From: Mantis religiosa | Lineage: Eukaryota; Arthropoda; Insecta; Mantodea; Mantidae | Direction of reading: 5' to 3' | DNA: 64,000 nucleotides | NCBI GenBank assembly: GCA_030765055.1 | Contig: CM060951.1 | Coordinates: 53,695,437 to 53,759,436, forward strand | In this document: positions 35,263-47,947 of the stretch, one piece after another | Numbering within the stretch: the first letter of the stretch is position 1 | How the letters are laid out: each line of letters opens with the position of its first letter | Notes under the pieces: model-generated | The model's input: only the letters and a program-made list of their open reading frames with translations | The model's database searches: none | Told to the model about the DNA's origin: nothing | Translations under genes and position numbers: made by a program

Positions 35263-35699
35263 CTGCAGAAATAAAACAAACAGAACCGATTTAAATAAAT
35301 AACATTACACATTACTGGGAAACGCATTTTCAAACAGAGGAAAATAGCAGCCAAATTCAGTACAAGAGAAAAATGTTTAAGGGTTAACTGTACACTTTTG
35401 GCAAAAATTCTCGACAAAACCCAGTTGAACAACGTTGAAACCATTTTAACCGTTTTAATATCATTTACACCTAAAATGTAATAAATAATGCAAATTATTT
35501 TGCTCAAAGTTTGGATTTATAAAAAACAAGTGAGTGTTAAGTTCTGAAACTCTTGATTCCGTTCTCACTCATCCACAAAGTGCAATGTACGATCGTCTTT
35601 TATTGCAATCGACACAGTTACTGCCCTTTGTTGCCTTCTTCCGAGTTCATATTGTCACCGCCGCAGCACCAACAATACTTAAGTTGCGGCCTTCGAATG

Positions 35700-35898
35700 A
35701 ATAACCCACATTTCCCGCCAATTTCCCCACATTTACCTACTTTGGGCAAGGGATCTGGTGGGAAAATTCAATCAAATACTTGGGAGTCAAGCTGGACAAG
35801 GGCCTAACTTTTCGGGAACACATCCAGGAGCAAGCTCGTCGGTCATGTGGTGCCGTGGCATCACTATACCCTGTGCTTAGGTCTGCGATGTCTGTTTC
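35700..35898 (+). mobile_element. LINE family H, copy 1, left half
   Basis: Encodes FPTFTYFGQGIWWENSIKYL, then GVKLDKGLTFREHIQ and VASLYPVLRSAMSVS, the post-palm region of a jockey-type reverse transcriptase. It continues after the inserted LINE at 38488, where the frame resumes with SVSLKLRLFMALVL. Confidence 0.75.
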
Positions 35899-36960
35899 GC
35901 TCGCTCGCAGATACTGGTAGGCTTGTGTTAGCCTGAAGATTGTTGCTGTGTGCCCACCCAGAATAGGGTTTAACCACAGATAGGATTTTCTTTTCGGGAT
36001 GGGTTAGGGTGACTGTTTTTATTTGAGGATGGTGGAATGCATATGAGGTAGTCTATTGACTCCTCTAAAAGGATAGAATGCTATCACTAGCACCCTGGCG
36101 TAGAAAGAATTATTTTATTTTATTTTAGTTTGAAATGAATATTGACTGAATTTTTGACTGAATTTTGAGACCAACAACTCTTGGTAGATTATGGGAGCTC
36201 AGCTTTTGCTGCTGCTGGAAATGCTCCGTGGTTACCTCGGATGCCCGCAAGCCATGCGGGGGACCCGGAATAGTCGGCGACGACGTCTTGTGGGATCATA
36301 ATCACCAAGAGACCGAACCAGGGCACTTCTGTGCAAGGGTAACTGTGCGTATAATTTGGTAGCCCGGCGTCTAATTTCATCTTCCACGTATGGAAGACCC
36401 GAGGCTTCATGGAGGAACCTTACTGGGAAGAATCGGCCTACTGAATAGATCGACCTAAGTCCTCTATTCTGAGCGCGTTGAAGATATGCCAGCCAGGAAT
36501 CTGCGGCCATGCCCCAGACCTCACAGGCATATAGCATCAACGGGACTATAAGAGCTCGAAAAAGGTATAGCTTTACGCGGACTGGCATCGATCGAGAACC
36601 CAGCATAGGATACAGGGAAGCAATAGCTCCCTGAACCCTCGCCGATAGTTCCCTGATGTGTCGACGGAAAGTCAGACCCTTGTCTAGCTCTACTCCCAGG
36701 TATTTGATAGAGGGTACCCATTCTATTCTTCGGCCTCTAAAATGGAAATCCGGGCAGTCTGCGGGGGTGTGGCGCTTGGTGAATAGAATAGCGTGGCTTT
36801 TGTCCGGGTTAACGGACATCCGCCAACGCCTGCACCACTCTTGTGTGAGACGGAGGTGTCTTTGTATTGGGTTGAAGGCTCTGCGAATATGTCTGTCTTT
36901 GCAGAAGAGCAGCACGTCGTCAGCATATTGTGCCATTTCGACGCGCGGCTCGGTTGGGAA

Positions 36961-37019
<59 letters not shown>

Positions 37020-38476
37020 CATGTATACACTAAATAGTGTGGGAGATAATACAGAGCCTTCTGGGACTCCGCCTCTCACGGGTCTGAGAGTAGATGTTTT
37101 CCCCGCAACTGTGACTTTTAAAGTGCGATGTTTTAGAAAGCTGTGTAAGATGTTGATTAATTGGTTTGGTAGGCCCAGGTGGATAAGCTTGTGAAGGAGT
37201 CCGGTGTGCCAGGTTGTAGAGAAAGCCTTCTCGACGTCCAAAGACACTGCTGCCGTGAACGCCTGTTCCTGGAAACCCAGGGCAGCCGTCTCCACGACTC
37301 GCAGCAGCTGTTGGACTGTCGAGTGCCCCGGACGAAATCCAAATTGACAGGCAGGTATGGCTTGAATGTCACCCAATACTGGGGACAAACGGGTGAGAAT
37401 TATCCTCTCGAAGACTTTCGAGAGCGTGGATAGCAGACTAATGGAACGGTAATTGGAAGGGTGCACCGGGTCCTTTCTTGGCTTCAATATGCAGATCACT
37501 CTGGCCTCCCTCCACTCGCGTGGAAAGTGACCGAGAGTTAGGCACATATTGAAGACCTTTGTCAAGAACAGCACGGCGTTGAAAGGAAGATGACGGAGCA
37601 TGAGTGGGGTAAGCCCATCAGGTCCCGCCGCCTTCTTAGGTATGAGTCGCTGCAGAGCGCCTTGGACTTCGCTAGGACGGACTATGGATAGTCGGTCCGC
37701 ATCCTCCTAGGGTCGGCGAAAATATCGACGTACCTCCCTTCGGACACGTTCCGAAAAGATATCGTCCTGGGGGTTTTCTCTGGGGCACATTGTACGCTCA
37801 AAGTAATCCGCAAATACATCTGCCTTGGATTTAGGATCATAGGCCAGACCCCGTGTACCCTGCAATGGGGAGTGGTATTGACCTCGGCGGTTTCTGAGAG
37901 TCTTTGCAATCCTCCACACGTCGCCTTCCTCTACACGCAACCTGGCCATTGTGTCCTCCCACGCTCGCACTCTGTGCTCCCGTAGGTGGACACTGACCTG
38001 ACGACGAAGTCGTCTAAGTAGCGCGCGATTATGCGGCGTGCGGTGACGCTGGTAGAGTCTCCTTGCCGCCCAAGAGCGGCGGATCAGTAGGACGATGTCC
38101 AGGGGAAGGATATCCGGGTGTAAAGGAGCGTCAGCATAAACTGTCAGATTATTGGCAGTTCGCGTGACTATGGAGGTGAAAGATGAGACCGCAGCCTCGA
38201 GGGTGCGGATGCTCTGAATCCTGGGATTTGGTGATATAGAGGTGCGGAGGCAGTTCCTTACGCCTTCCCAGTCGACCTCTCGTGTTTGAATCGAGAGGTC
38301 ATGACTGGCAACCCTAGTATTGATCTCTGTCAATACTGGATTATGATCTGAATGGAGTGCGTTTAGTGAGGTGAGAGTGAGGTGAAATGGGAAATGCTTG
38401 GTGATAGCGAAGTCTATGACCGAAGCCAGCCCTCCACCTCGCGGGTGATGAGTGGGTTGCCAGGGACCCTGTACTT
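35899..38476 (-). mobile_element. jockey-type LINE (family A), 5'-truncated, inserted in LINE H
   Basis: 2,578 bp bounded by an 11-bp duplication ATGTCTGTTTC (35888-35898, 38477-38487). Reading the minus strand: endonuclease C-terminus with HSDHNPVL near 38350-38330, a linker to 37707, a frame break, AAGPDG (37640) and the reverse transcriptase to 37020 (NYRSISLLSTLSKVFERI, GFRPGHSTVQQLL, DVEKAF). A GTCT tract interrupts and shifts the frame, then comes AQYADDVLLF with the catalytic Asp pair, and the thumb to 36232. 35899-36231 is the 3' UTR. It has no clear poly(A), though there is a TTTTA-rich stretch near 36112 on the plus strand. The 5' part of the protein is lost. Confidence 0.85.
36961..37019. 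repeat. (GTCT)14 microsatellite inside the LINE reverse transcriptase
   Basis: Fourteen perfect GTCT units plus GTC. On the minus strand it reads (DRQT)n between MD and FPTEP, just before YADD. The 4-bp unit puts the two halves of the enzyme in different frames. Confidence 0.95.
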
Positions 38477-38487
38477 ATGTCTGTTTC

Positions 38488-38707
38488 CCTAAAGTTGCGC
38501 CTCTTTATGGCTCTGGTCCTCCCTGTCATGCTCTATGCTTGCGAAGTCTGGGGTATGGCCGCAGGGTCAAACCTGGTTCTGCTCCAACGTGCACAGAATA
38601 TGTCTTCGGATTATTTACTCCGTTTGCACAAAGTTCCCCGTGAGACTACTTCACGAGGCTTCATCCCTCCGATACGTGGAGGATGAAATTAGGCGCCGAT
38701 ACGTCAC
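38488..38707 (+). mobile_element. LINE family H, copy 1, right half
   Basis: Resumes the frame of 35700-35898: SVSLKLRLFMALVLPVMLYA, CEVWGMAAGSNLVLLQRAQN, then VRLLHEASSLRYVEDEIRRR. It ends at unrelated sequence near 38707. Confidence 0.75.
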
Positions 38708-39079
38708 AGTTAAGGCTGGAAGAAGAGACACTTGACTTTCGGAACCATATTTTATTGCATAGTTTAAGTTGGCATATCTCATATCTGATCGAATCTCCGA
38801 ACTGGGTTATGCCATAGCTATGTTCTCTGACATTGTTGCACATTGTGTAATTGGCAAATTGAGTAATTAATTACAGATTGTAACCATACTAAGAAATTCA
38901 GAGAGAAATCATGAGTATGTGTGTGTGTGTTGATTTAGGATTACTAATCGTATCAAGACGAAATACCTTCCAAAGTTCCTTTACTGTAATGATATTGCAC
39001 CAAACATTAAGCGACATTTGGAGGTTAAAGTAGGTGGTAAATATTTTGGGACTAATAAAAAATGTTGTTTTTTTAATTT

Positions 39080-39303
39080 ACGTCCGCCCCAACGTTAAGT
39101 TATATCGGACGGTGAATGAATTGGGTGAAATGATGCTCAAATGACTCCAGGGTCCATGGAGCTTAGAGTTACCTGACATTCGTCTTGAAGGATAAGGGAA
39201 AACTCCGGAAAAATCCTTATCTAGATAACTCACCCTGGCCGAGATTCGAACTCGGGACCTCTTGAACGTGAGGCAGACATGCTACCATCTACGCTACCGA
39301 GGC
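39080..39303 (-). mobile_element. SINE family A, copy 2
   Basis: Reverse complement of the 13333 element: head GCCTCGGTAGCGTAG at the right end, B box GAGTTCGAATCTCGG, body ending in GTCCGATATAACTTAACG. A T-rich stretch just left of 39080 gives the poly(A) of the minus strand. Confidence 0.85.
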
Positions 39304-40198
39304 GAAAAAAAAACAAATGTTGGTATAACATACCACTTAAGAAACCAGGTTATATTGGAATAATTGTAGAATTATTAACTATGAACAGAAGAAAAAAAGA
39401 AATAAGTATAGTCACCCGGCGTTTTAAGTGTTTATCATTAAATCTAGTTTGAAATGTGTAGTGATGCCACAAAAAGAAGAAGGAATTATTAACATCAACT
39501 TAAGTTAAGTGGAGATTCTGTTACAAATATTTTTATTTGTGTAATAGTGTAGTGATACGTTTATCTCGATTAACGCGATGGCTTGAAGGCTTTTTGTAAC
39601 GTTATGTATCATCTTCCGAAAGTTGTCAAGTAACACATTATTTTGGTCTATCTTTGATACTTTTGAGAGCTTTCGACCATTTCTTGTGTGTACATTTAAC
39701 AATGTTCAATAAAGGTTAACTATTTACAGTTTTGTTTTCACTTTCTTGAATGCTATAGATAAGCTGAAAAGTACCACTTATGCTGACATATAAATGAAAT
39801 AAATGAAATGGTCCGAAGTATTATTTTATATAGACTTCTCTATAATAATCCATTTACTGGCTAAAGCGTTTATGAACTTAAAAATATTTGCTTTACTATT
39901 TAAAACACTGTTAAGTAGACTGACCGAACAAGTTTATTCAAGAAGAAACCATGAGAAAAAGTATTTACTTTGGCAGTATGTTAATAACCCAGAGATACAG
40001 AAGAGATGTGGACATAATTATTTTTGCATAAGTGTTTTACGAGCACTTTATTCCATTTGTTTCGATAAACATATTATACATATAGTATTAAGAATAAATT
40101 CTGACGAAATATATAGATTAAATTTATATGGATTCCTTCCAATTCTGAAAAGAAAAAAAAACGTCATTAGATAGTACGTAATGCAGCAAAACACTCCA
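39304..40198. other. intron, nothing recognised
   Basis: AT-rich. A 124-codon plus frame at 39803-40171 is Ile/Leu/Lys-rich and has no family signature. Confidence 0.3.
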
Positions 40199-40372
40199 TG
40201 GCCCGCCCCTTGCAGCGTAGTAGCATGTATGCCTCGCTTTCAAGAATTCCCGAATTCGAATCTTGATTATCTGGATAAGGTTTTCACTTATGCTGAAAGA
40301 TAAATGTCAGGAAACTCTAAGCTCTATGAACCCTGGATTCATTTGAGCATCATTTCATACAATGTCTTGAGT
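40199..40372 (+). mobile_element. SINE family A, decayed copy
   Basis: Keeps the tRNA-like head in altered form (TAGCATGTATGCCTCGC, GAATTCGAATCTTG) and the body with AGCTCTATGAACCCTGG and TTTGAGCATCATTTCA. Confidence 0.6.
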
Positions 40373-41850
40373 ATAAATTTCAATTTTAAGCAGATTGCCC
40401 TTTTTTATATATGCTAATGTTGAATGCTACGGCCATATTTTAGTAGGGAAAAAACTTACAATCATTAGGTCGGTTGAAACTTTAAAAAAATATCAAATAT
40501 ACTACATTCACATTACTCTACTCAATAAACTATTCTTACAAAAGGTTATTCTTCTATTTACGCCAGTTTAAGGAGATAATTCTTTGTAGAAATACGTAAT
40601 TTTATTTCGTTGTAGGTACAATGAGAATAGGGAATATAATGGGTTTAACCGAATCAATTTTTAGACCTGTCTGATATGTGATATTTTAAATTGTTTTGTT
40701 TATATGACCAACAGAAGAAATAGTAAGAAAAAAAAGGGAATAATGCCTTTCCATTGCAAGGTATTGGAAAGTTCAAACAAATAACGAAGAGTACCTCACA
40801 AATGGGTGTTATATGACAAACTGTGTGTTTTAATGAAAGTAACATTTTCTGTTGTAAGATTTTACCTATTGAGGTTTAACAACTAAGCAAAAGTTGTCCA
40901 GAATAAAGACCATTTGAGGGGTTATTCACAGAAAACTCAAATAAGGTATATTTCAATTGTCACGAAAGTATCTTAAATATGTGCCATTTGAATCAAAATC
41001 ATAGATCTATGTTTGAAAAAAAAAAAATAAATTTTCCCGAACATTTCCAAGAAATGGGTAGTTTGAACTTACTACGTATCAAGTTTGGTTTGATCGACTT
41101 TACATTTTTTAGTTACGGATCTTTATCTGAAGTGTTCTTTGTTCTGAAGAACAAAGGGGTTCAGGAGTTCTATATTTCCACATAATACGTAAAAAATGAA
41201 GCTAATAATAGTAAAGAACAACAAATATTACAGCAAAATATCATAATTTGTTACAAACTTCCTGTAAAATATCCACATCAAAATGTGTCATCAATGGGTA
41301 CTTCCCTACTTGCTATACGTTCAATCTGTGTATTTTGTAATGCTGTCAATCTTTTAACTTACATCGAATGAATTTACAATTCGTTACACCTAAACATATA
41401 TCTATTATAAACCACGACATATATTCAATTTCTTTAGCAAGTTAAACTTGTGCTGAAAGGGGGCAGATTTAATGTTACAAAGTAAACAAATACATAAATA
41501 ACTAAATAAAAACCTGCAGGGTACTGGACTGTGGCACTACCCTTCGTAGAATTAAAAACTGAGCAGCTGATACTTTTGAGAGGTCATTTACCCTTAATAT
41601 TTGTAGCAAGGTACGCCATAGTTTTGGTAATGATTGAAGCTAATGTTACATGAAAGCAACTATACTCCGAAGCTGTCAGTAAAGTGTCGATGAGAAGTGT
41701 ACCTTCAAGAAGTAGATAGCAAGTCTTTGAGCATAAATATCGATGCCCCCCCCCCCCTCAACTACATCGTAGTTCAACATGAATCCGCGCGGCTCAGAAG
41801 TTCATCGACCTTCACCGACTGTGATGCGCCAAGAGCATCATTATCAGCTG

Positions 41851-41888
<38 letters not shown>

Positions 41889-42299
41889 TTGATTTTCACC
41901 GTCGCGCATTGGGTTTATTCTACCTTTTACCTTTCTCAATCTTGAATACATCAGTTTCTTTAATTACTGCGTTTACAACATACATATATATGCACGAGAC
42001 AATTCAAAAGTATTCGTTTAAGATATTATGAAATCTTTTAAAGCTGATCGCTATGTGATGGATTTGAAATTGCTCCCTTTGCATAGCCAAGAGATAAAAA
42101 ATGAATAATGGCTTCTCAAAAGCAAAGTATCAATCCCATATTTGCCATTACGTTAATTAAGAGAAACTCAAAACGCGCATTTCCCTGATAAAACCTAAAA
42201 AGAGGAAAACTTTAAACTATAGCAGAGAGAACGGTGAATTTGAACCCTGGACATTCCGCTCACAAGTCCTTGCTTTAAATCGTCCATGTTCTAGGCATA
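40373..42299. other. intron, nothing recognised except a GA repeat
   Basis: AT-rich, (GA)15 at 41854-41883 and a C10 run near 41746-41757. Confidence 0.35.
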
Positions 42300-43078
42300 A
42301 CAGTGGTCTGGATGATCTGGTTCTCGTGGTCGCGGGATCAGATCCCGTACGGGGCGATGGATTTCTTTGGACGTTTCTCTAGCATAGCTTCCTTCAAAAG
42401 GAAAGTAAAGCTGGCTGTCCCGTATCGTAGATTCACGGCACGTAAAGGAACCTCAAGTCTGATAAAGAGGCCTCAAAGAAAAATAAGGCAGTTACCTCTT
42501 AGACCAGCCGTCTTTGTGTCACGAGTCGGGGAAAACATTTGGCCTTTGCTCTACTACCGCTGTGGCTTTTCTAGAGGAATTGAAGTCGAAAATGTTCCAT
42601 TTGGACAGATATGTGCAGAGGATCTATCCAAAAGTCCAAAGACCCTTAAGTCCAAGGACCCTGGCATCCTTCTACCCGGGAGCGATGGGTAACTCCGGGG
42701 CTCTTTCCATAGGGCAATACCTGATTTCTTAAAAAGCCCCCGCCGCCCCCCCCCCCCCCGTTAACAATAACGTCAAGACGGGATGGAAGTAGATGCACCA
42801 CTTACGCGCGTCAACCCCGCAGAGAAGATTACCGAAAAACCTCGGTGGGTCCGCCTGGTGATCTAGCACACCTTCTACTAGCTCTGCAGACTAGTACCCG
42901 GGACTTATGAGGCAACCCTCTACCCCCTCCGGGCGGCCGTAGCCTGGCCGGAGGTACCCAATTCCCCGTGGGTGTCGGGAACCTCCTCCAGTCCAACCCA
43001 ATCCGAACAGCTCCCCGACGGGAGGGGCTCGGCAGTTCGGCCCGAGGTTCCTCTGGTAACGTCAGAAGTATAGTCCCG
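42300..43078. repeat. GC-rich repeat with tRNA-like head
   Basis: Begins with a tRNA-like stretch (GTGGTCGCGGGATCAGATCCC). The whole segment is far more GC-rich than its surroundings and has a C-run at 42743-42759. It is likely a dispersed element, family unknown. Confidence 0.35.
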
Positions 43079-43290
43079 CTTCCCGAAGGGTTACCACGAT
43101 TTATCTTTGGTAATAGAAACCTCTCAGATAACGCAATGATTATTCTTGTAAGAGCGACAGCATCACTTTAGCCCGTGAAATTCGCAGGAATCACAAATGA
43201 CAGATATACGTTCACTCCACGTGGACTAATCAGTGCTTTATCTGAGAGGTATCTATTACCAAAGATAAAACCATGGAAACCTTTCGAACA
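43079..43290. repeat. foldback repeat with about 70-bp arms
   Basis: 43079-43148 and 43216-43290 are inverted copies centred on TTATCTTTGGTAATAGA and its complement, separated by about 70 bp. A TATAAAAGGG box lies just after it, near 43379. Confidence 0.55.
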
Positions 43291-43462
43291 GCGCGACAAT
43301 ACCACGAGTGCTAAGGGTCCGCAGCGCTCCCCTATGGGACACTTTGATTTCCAGAAGCTTCTTTCGTAAACCGAAAGGTATAAAAGGGAGCTTATAACCA
43401 GAGTCGGCTGGCAGTTCACTTGCGAGTAGTCGGCTAGCAAAGCAGTTGTCAGTCAGCTTGAG

Positions 43463-44500
<1,038 letters not shown>

Positions 44501-44535
44501 TTCCCATCACTGCCTTTTTTATTTTTGTTTGTACT

Positions 44536-44732
44536 TTACGTCCTCCAACGTTAAGTCATATCGGACGATGAATGGAATGGGTGAAATGATGCTCAAACGA
44601 GCCCAGGGTCTATATGGAGCTTAGAGTTACCAGACATTCGTCTTTTTAGGATATGGGAAAACCCCGGAAAAACCTTATCCAGGTAACTCACCCTGACCGA
44701 GATTCGAACTCAGGACTTGCACATGAGAGGGT
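44536..44732 (-). mobile_element. SINE family A, copy 3
   Basis: Reverse copy with GTTAAGTCATATCGGACGATG at its left end and GAGATTCGAACTCAGGAC (B box) near the right. It directly follows the AAT array, which may have grown from its A-rich tail region. Confidence 0.75.
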
Positions 44733-44904
44733 AAACATACAGAACATCAAAATTAAAAATAAGTTCGAAAACTATGACTTAAGTATAGTCGTACTATGCT
44801 AAAATCCATGTTTGACGAATTTTTAAAGAAATTTAATAGTGAATTATAGGAAAGTTCACCGGAAAAGAAAGACAAGTGTACAAAATACTGGTGAAGAAAT
44901 ACGA

Positions 44905-45118
44905 AAGGTCCATTTCGTGTCATGGTATGTCTGCCTCACACTTAAGAGGACCTAGACTCAAATTATTGTTGCTTGAATTACCCGATTATAGTTTTTCTTT
45001 CTCTATCTTACCCTCAGAAGAATTACGTTTAAGTCTTAGCTCTATAGGGTTCATTTTGGCATAATTTCATCAATGCAATTCACATCCTATCCTCGTGCGA
45101 TTGAAGGCAGTTTAACCC
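44905..45118 (+). mobile_element. SINE family A, decayed copy
   Basis: Recognisable blocks only: GGTATGTCTGCCTCACA, CTTAGCTCTATAGGG, GGCATAATTTCATC. Confidence 0.45.
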
Positions 45119-45240
45119 ACCAAAATAAGTAATAATTATGAAAATTAGGGCACAATCTTAACACTGAACTGTTGCTGCTAAGATAATTAAGCAAGTTAAC
45201 AGTAGCAAAGACAGGTTTAAGATTTTGAAGGGTATAGCCG

Positions 45241-45376
45241 TCTTTTTTTTTCTTTCTTTCTTTCTTTCTTTTTTTGGTAATTTTACGATGATATGAGACC
45301 GAGATTCGAACTCGGGACCTTGTAGTAACAGGTTGGGCAGTAAATTGTGATTTTTGTGGGGGGGGGGGGGGGGGTT
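45241..45376 (-). repeat. tRNA-like SINE fragment between TTTC repeat and G-run
   Basis: (TTTC)n at 45241-45276, a reversed B-box region GAGATTCGAACTCGGGACC at 45301-45319, and 17 G at 45358-45374. Confidence 0.5.
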
Positions 45377-46297
45377 TCAGTGAAAGTTTTGCTTGCAAAA
45401 TAAAATGATTCAGCAATTTGTTTTAGTTATTCGACAATTATGTACTCTATTTTTAGTTTCTTTGTATTTTTATTTAATTCTCTACTGTAAAAACGGAAGG
45501 AAGAAAGATTACCACGTAGCGTTATTAATTGGACAGCTCCTGAAAGACGAACATGAGGAAGGGCACGCTTGACATGGATGAATGAAGTTAATAAAGCAAT
45601 GCAGAAAGGAGGACTGGAAGAAGGCAATGGCATGAGAGAAGAACTTGGAGGAATTTAACAGGAACTAAAGGCAACCACTGAAAAGTGGAAAGCCTAATTT
45701 AAACAAAACAATAACAAACAAACAAAAACACTACTCAATAACATAACACGCACTGCCAAACATTTTATCTTGCACGTCAAACGTATGGCCTAATCCGTTA
45801 AGATAGTTTACATTACTACTTGTTCAATCCTTTACTTTCGTTTAATTGTTATATGTACAACATTATTGTTTAATACATCCACAATCCCTAGAACTGCTTA
45901 TCACAGTGTACGTTCCTTTACAAACATCACATGAAAATCTTCTATTGTTTCCATGTATTTGCCGAAAATATGCCAGCATATTTCGGAAGAATGCATTCAT
46001 TTTGTTTCTGTTAGTATCAGCACAGAATACGTAATATAGCGTTCATCAAAACTCTCCTGGAATGTGCGGATCGACTTAAAATTCAATTTCACATAAGTTT
46101 TGTCCGTTGCTTTGACACGTAGAAAAAAACGAAATACAATGCTAATTCATTACCTATAATGATTCAAATTCAACGTTATAAAATCGACTACAGTAATTAT
46201 AATTTCTCAAATTTCAATTTCTGATTATGCACCTTCCCGGAATATTTAAATGAACGCTACGTACTTTCTTTGCCAATTATTGCTACTGTATGCTTAC
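45377..46297. other. intron, nothing recognised
   Basis: No supported feature until the corepressor exon at 46298. Confidence 0.3.
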
Positions 46298-46526
46298 TGG
46301 ATTGCGTGGCACCGTGTAAGGGCTCTCTCTGTAGGGGACTGCTCCCCCGTACGGAGACTGGACGTAGCGCATTGCAGCAGTAGCTTCCCGAGCCGTCGCC
46401 CCCTGATAACTGGGATACCCCGTAGCCCCAGGGCGCCCTGAACCCGGCGAGAGGGGAGATGCGGCACTGGGAGCAGCCGATGGACGTTGCGGCTTGTATG
46501 GGGACCCGTCACCCGGTTGTGATGCC
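46298..46526 (-). CDS. Smr: Smrter/NCoR corepressor, first exon visible
   Basis: This is the most upstream coding exon I can support of the nuclear receptor corepressor, a nuclear scaffold that links DNA-bound receptors to the HDAC3-TBL1-GPS2 complex. The acceptor is a T-rich tract ending in cag at 46529-46527 and the donor is gtaagc at 46297-46292. It is 229 nt long: one nucleotide of a split codon plus 76 codons, ending in phase 0. The peptide is rich in Pro, Ser, Gly, Ala and Tyr and ends in a segment with several SPY and PYR motifs. It looks like the disordered N-terminus of NCoR/SMRT, which is also Tyr/Pro-rich and runs into a glutamine tract. The phase fits the polyQ exon at 35262. At least one earlier exon must supply the other two nucleotides of the first codon, unless the ATG in the last third of this exon is used. 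Assignment rests mainly on splice continuity. Confidence 0.72.
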
Positions 46527-47947
46527 CTGAAACAAAAACAAATCAAAATAAAGATTCTTTGTCAACACTTCAAATAACGATAAACATAAGCTTCTTCATA
46601 CCCATTCTTTTCTGCTCTTCAGCAGCCTTGCCACAAAATGAACGTTCCTAAATCGTATATTTTTCAATCAATATAAACTGATAATTATTTTAGAAAATGC
46701 CTCATACTTTTGGATTATACCTTTCTGTTTGGAAATGATTTCAATTTTATTGTTTCTCCTTCCTAGATAGTAAATAAATTTGTAGCTCTGTGTTGACATG
46801 AAAACTTATTCTAAAAGAATACCAGAAAAGGAATACAGCTTCTAAACCGACGTTGGTAAGTTTTGTTAACAAAAAATGAAGTATGAAATGAGTTTCTATT
46901 ACGCAAGTACTTTCTAGAAAATTCTGGGTCTTTTTTCCCCTTCTCCTTTGGAGGTAACTGGATATACCAAAGAGCACTAAAAGAACAATGACTCCAAAAT
47001 GCTATTACGTCTTATGCATTTAGGGAGTTCAAGTCATTTAGAAGTTATCACTAGCATTAAAAGGATTTTAAAATGTAATAAATTGAATCAAATGTAATAA
47101 AACAGTTGAATAGTACGTTTAATCTATTTAGAACATTACTTACGATTTTAGGAGAGTATTAAACCTTCCATTTTCGTTCAGAAAGCTGACGATTAATTGA
47201 ACGAGGAATGTATTTAATAAAGAGCATATTTGTGATGGGAAAGTCGTAATTATTGAAAAAAGCAACACCAATTAGTCATAAAAAGAATACGCTCGCTAAA
47301 GAATGTTTTGATGCCTTTTCTAAAGGCCATAAATGTCATGGACAATAAACTTAGTAACTTCACACTGGCTTATATAAAGAAAGAGGAAATCACCATAATA
47401 GCAATTGATTCATTACACCTCTGACTGTGACATTTAATTCTGTCTATCCAATAACTCTTCAGTGCATACTATTTGAAAATTTGTGACATCGGTTCATGTA
47501 AGAAACATCCTGCACTTAAAACGATGAAACAGGCTTGCACTATTCTGGAAGCAGTTTGGTTCTTTTTTCAAATTGAAGGAATTTGTGGTTACATGCTGAC
47601 GTCAACTACATGCATCGTCGTAGTACATTTCCTTTAAGCAATGAAAACAACGTTTTGTTGTCGAAGTAACATAACACAATGTTTCAATCTCAGCCTGAAG
47701 GGTAGATAACATTTGGGGAAGGAGGCGAAAATAACCAATTTCCATGAAATTAAAGCTTTGAAACATTAGCAAATGAGACATGGCAATAATCACTGATATA
47801 TGTACACAATTTTCAACTGTCATTATTTCAAACAATTACACTCTTTAGGTTTGAGGGAGCAAACCTCACTTTTTACATGTCTTAATAAATGTATGATCTT
47901 GCAAAATCTTTCAAAGGTTTTAACATTTTTGCAACATTTAGTAACAA
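46527..47947. other. upstream intron, no gene seen
   Basis: AT-rich sequence upstream of the first supported corepressor exon. Short frames on both strands lack homology or splice continuity. I found no start exon here. Confidence 0.4.

Noticed and set aside
34872..35507. Ala/Val frame (+) and Ser/Asn frame (-) over the polyQ exon
   Set aside because: They are shadows of the CAG/CAA repeat. Only the Gln frame has matching splice phases on both sides.
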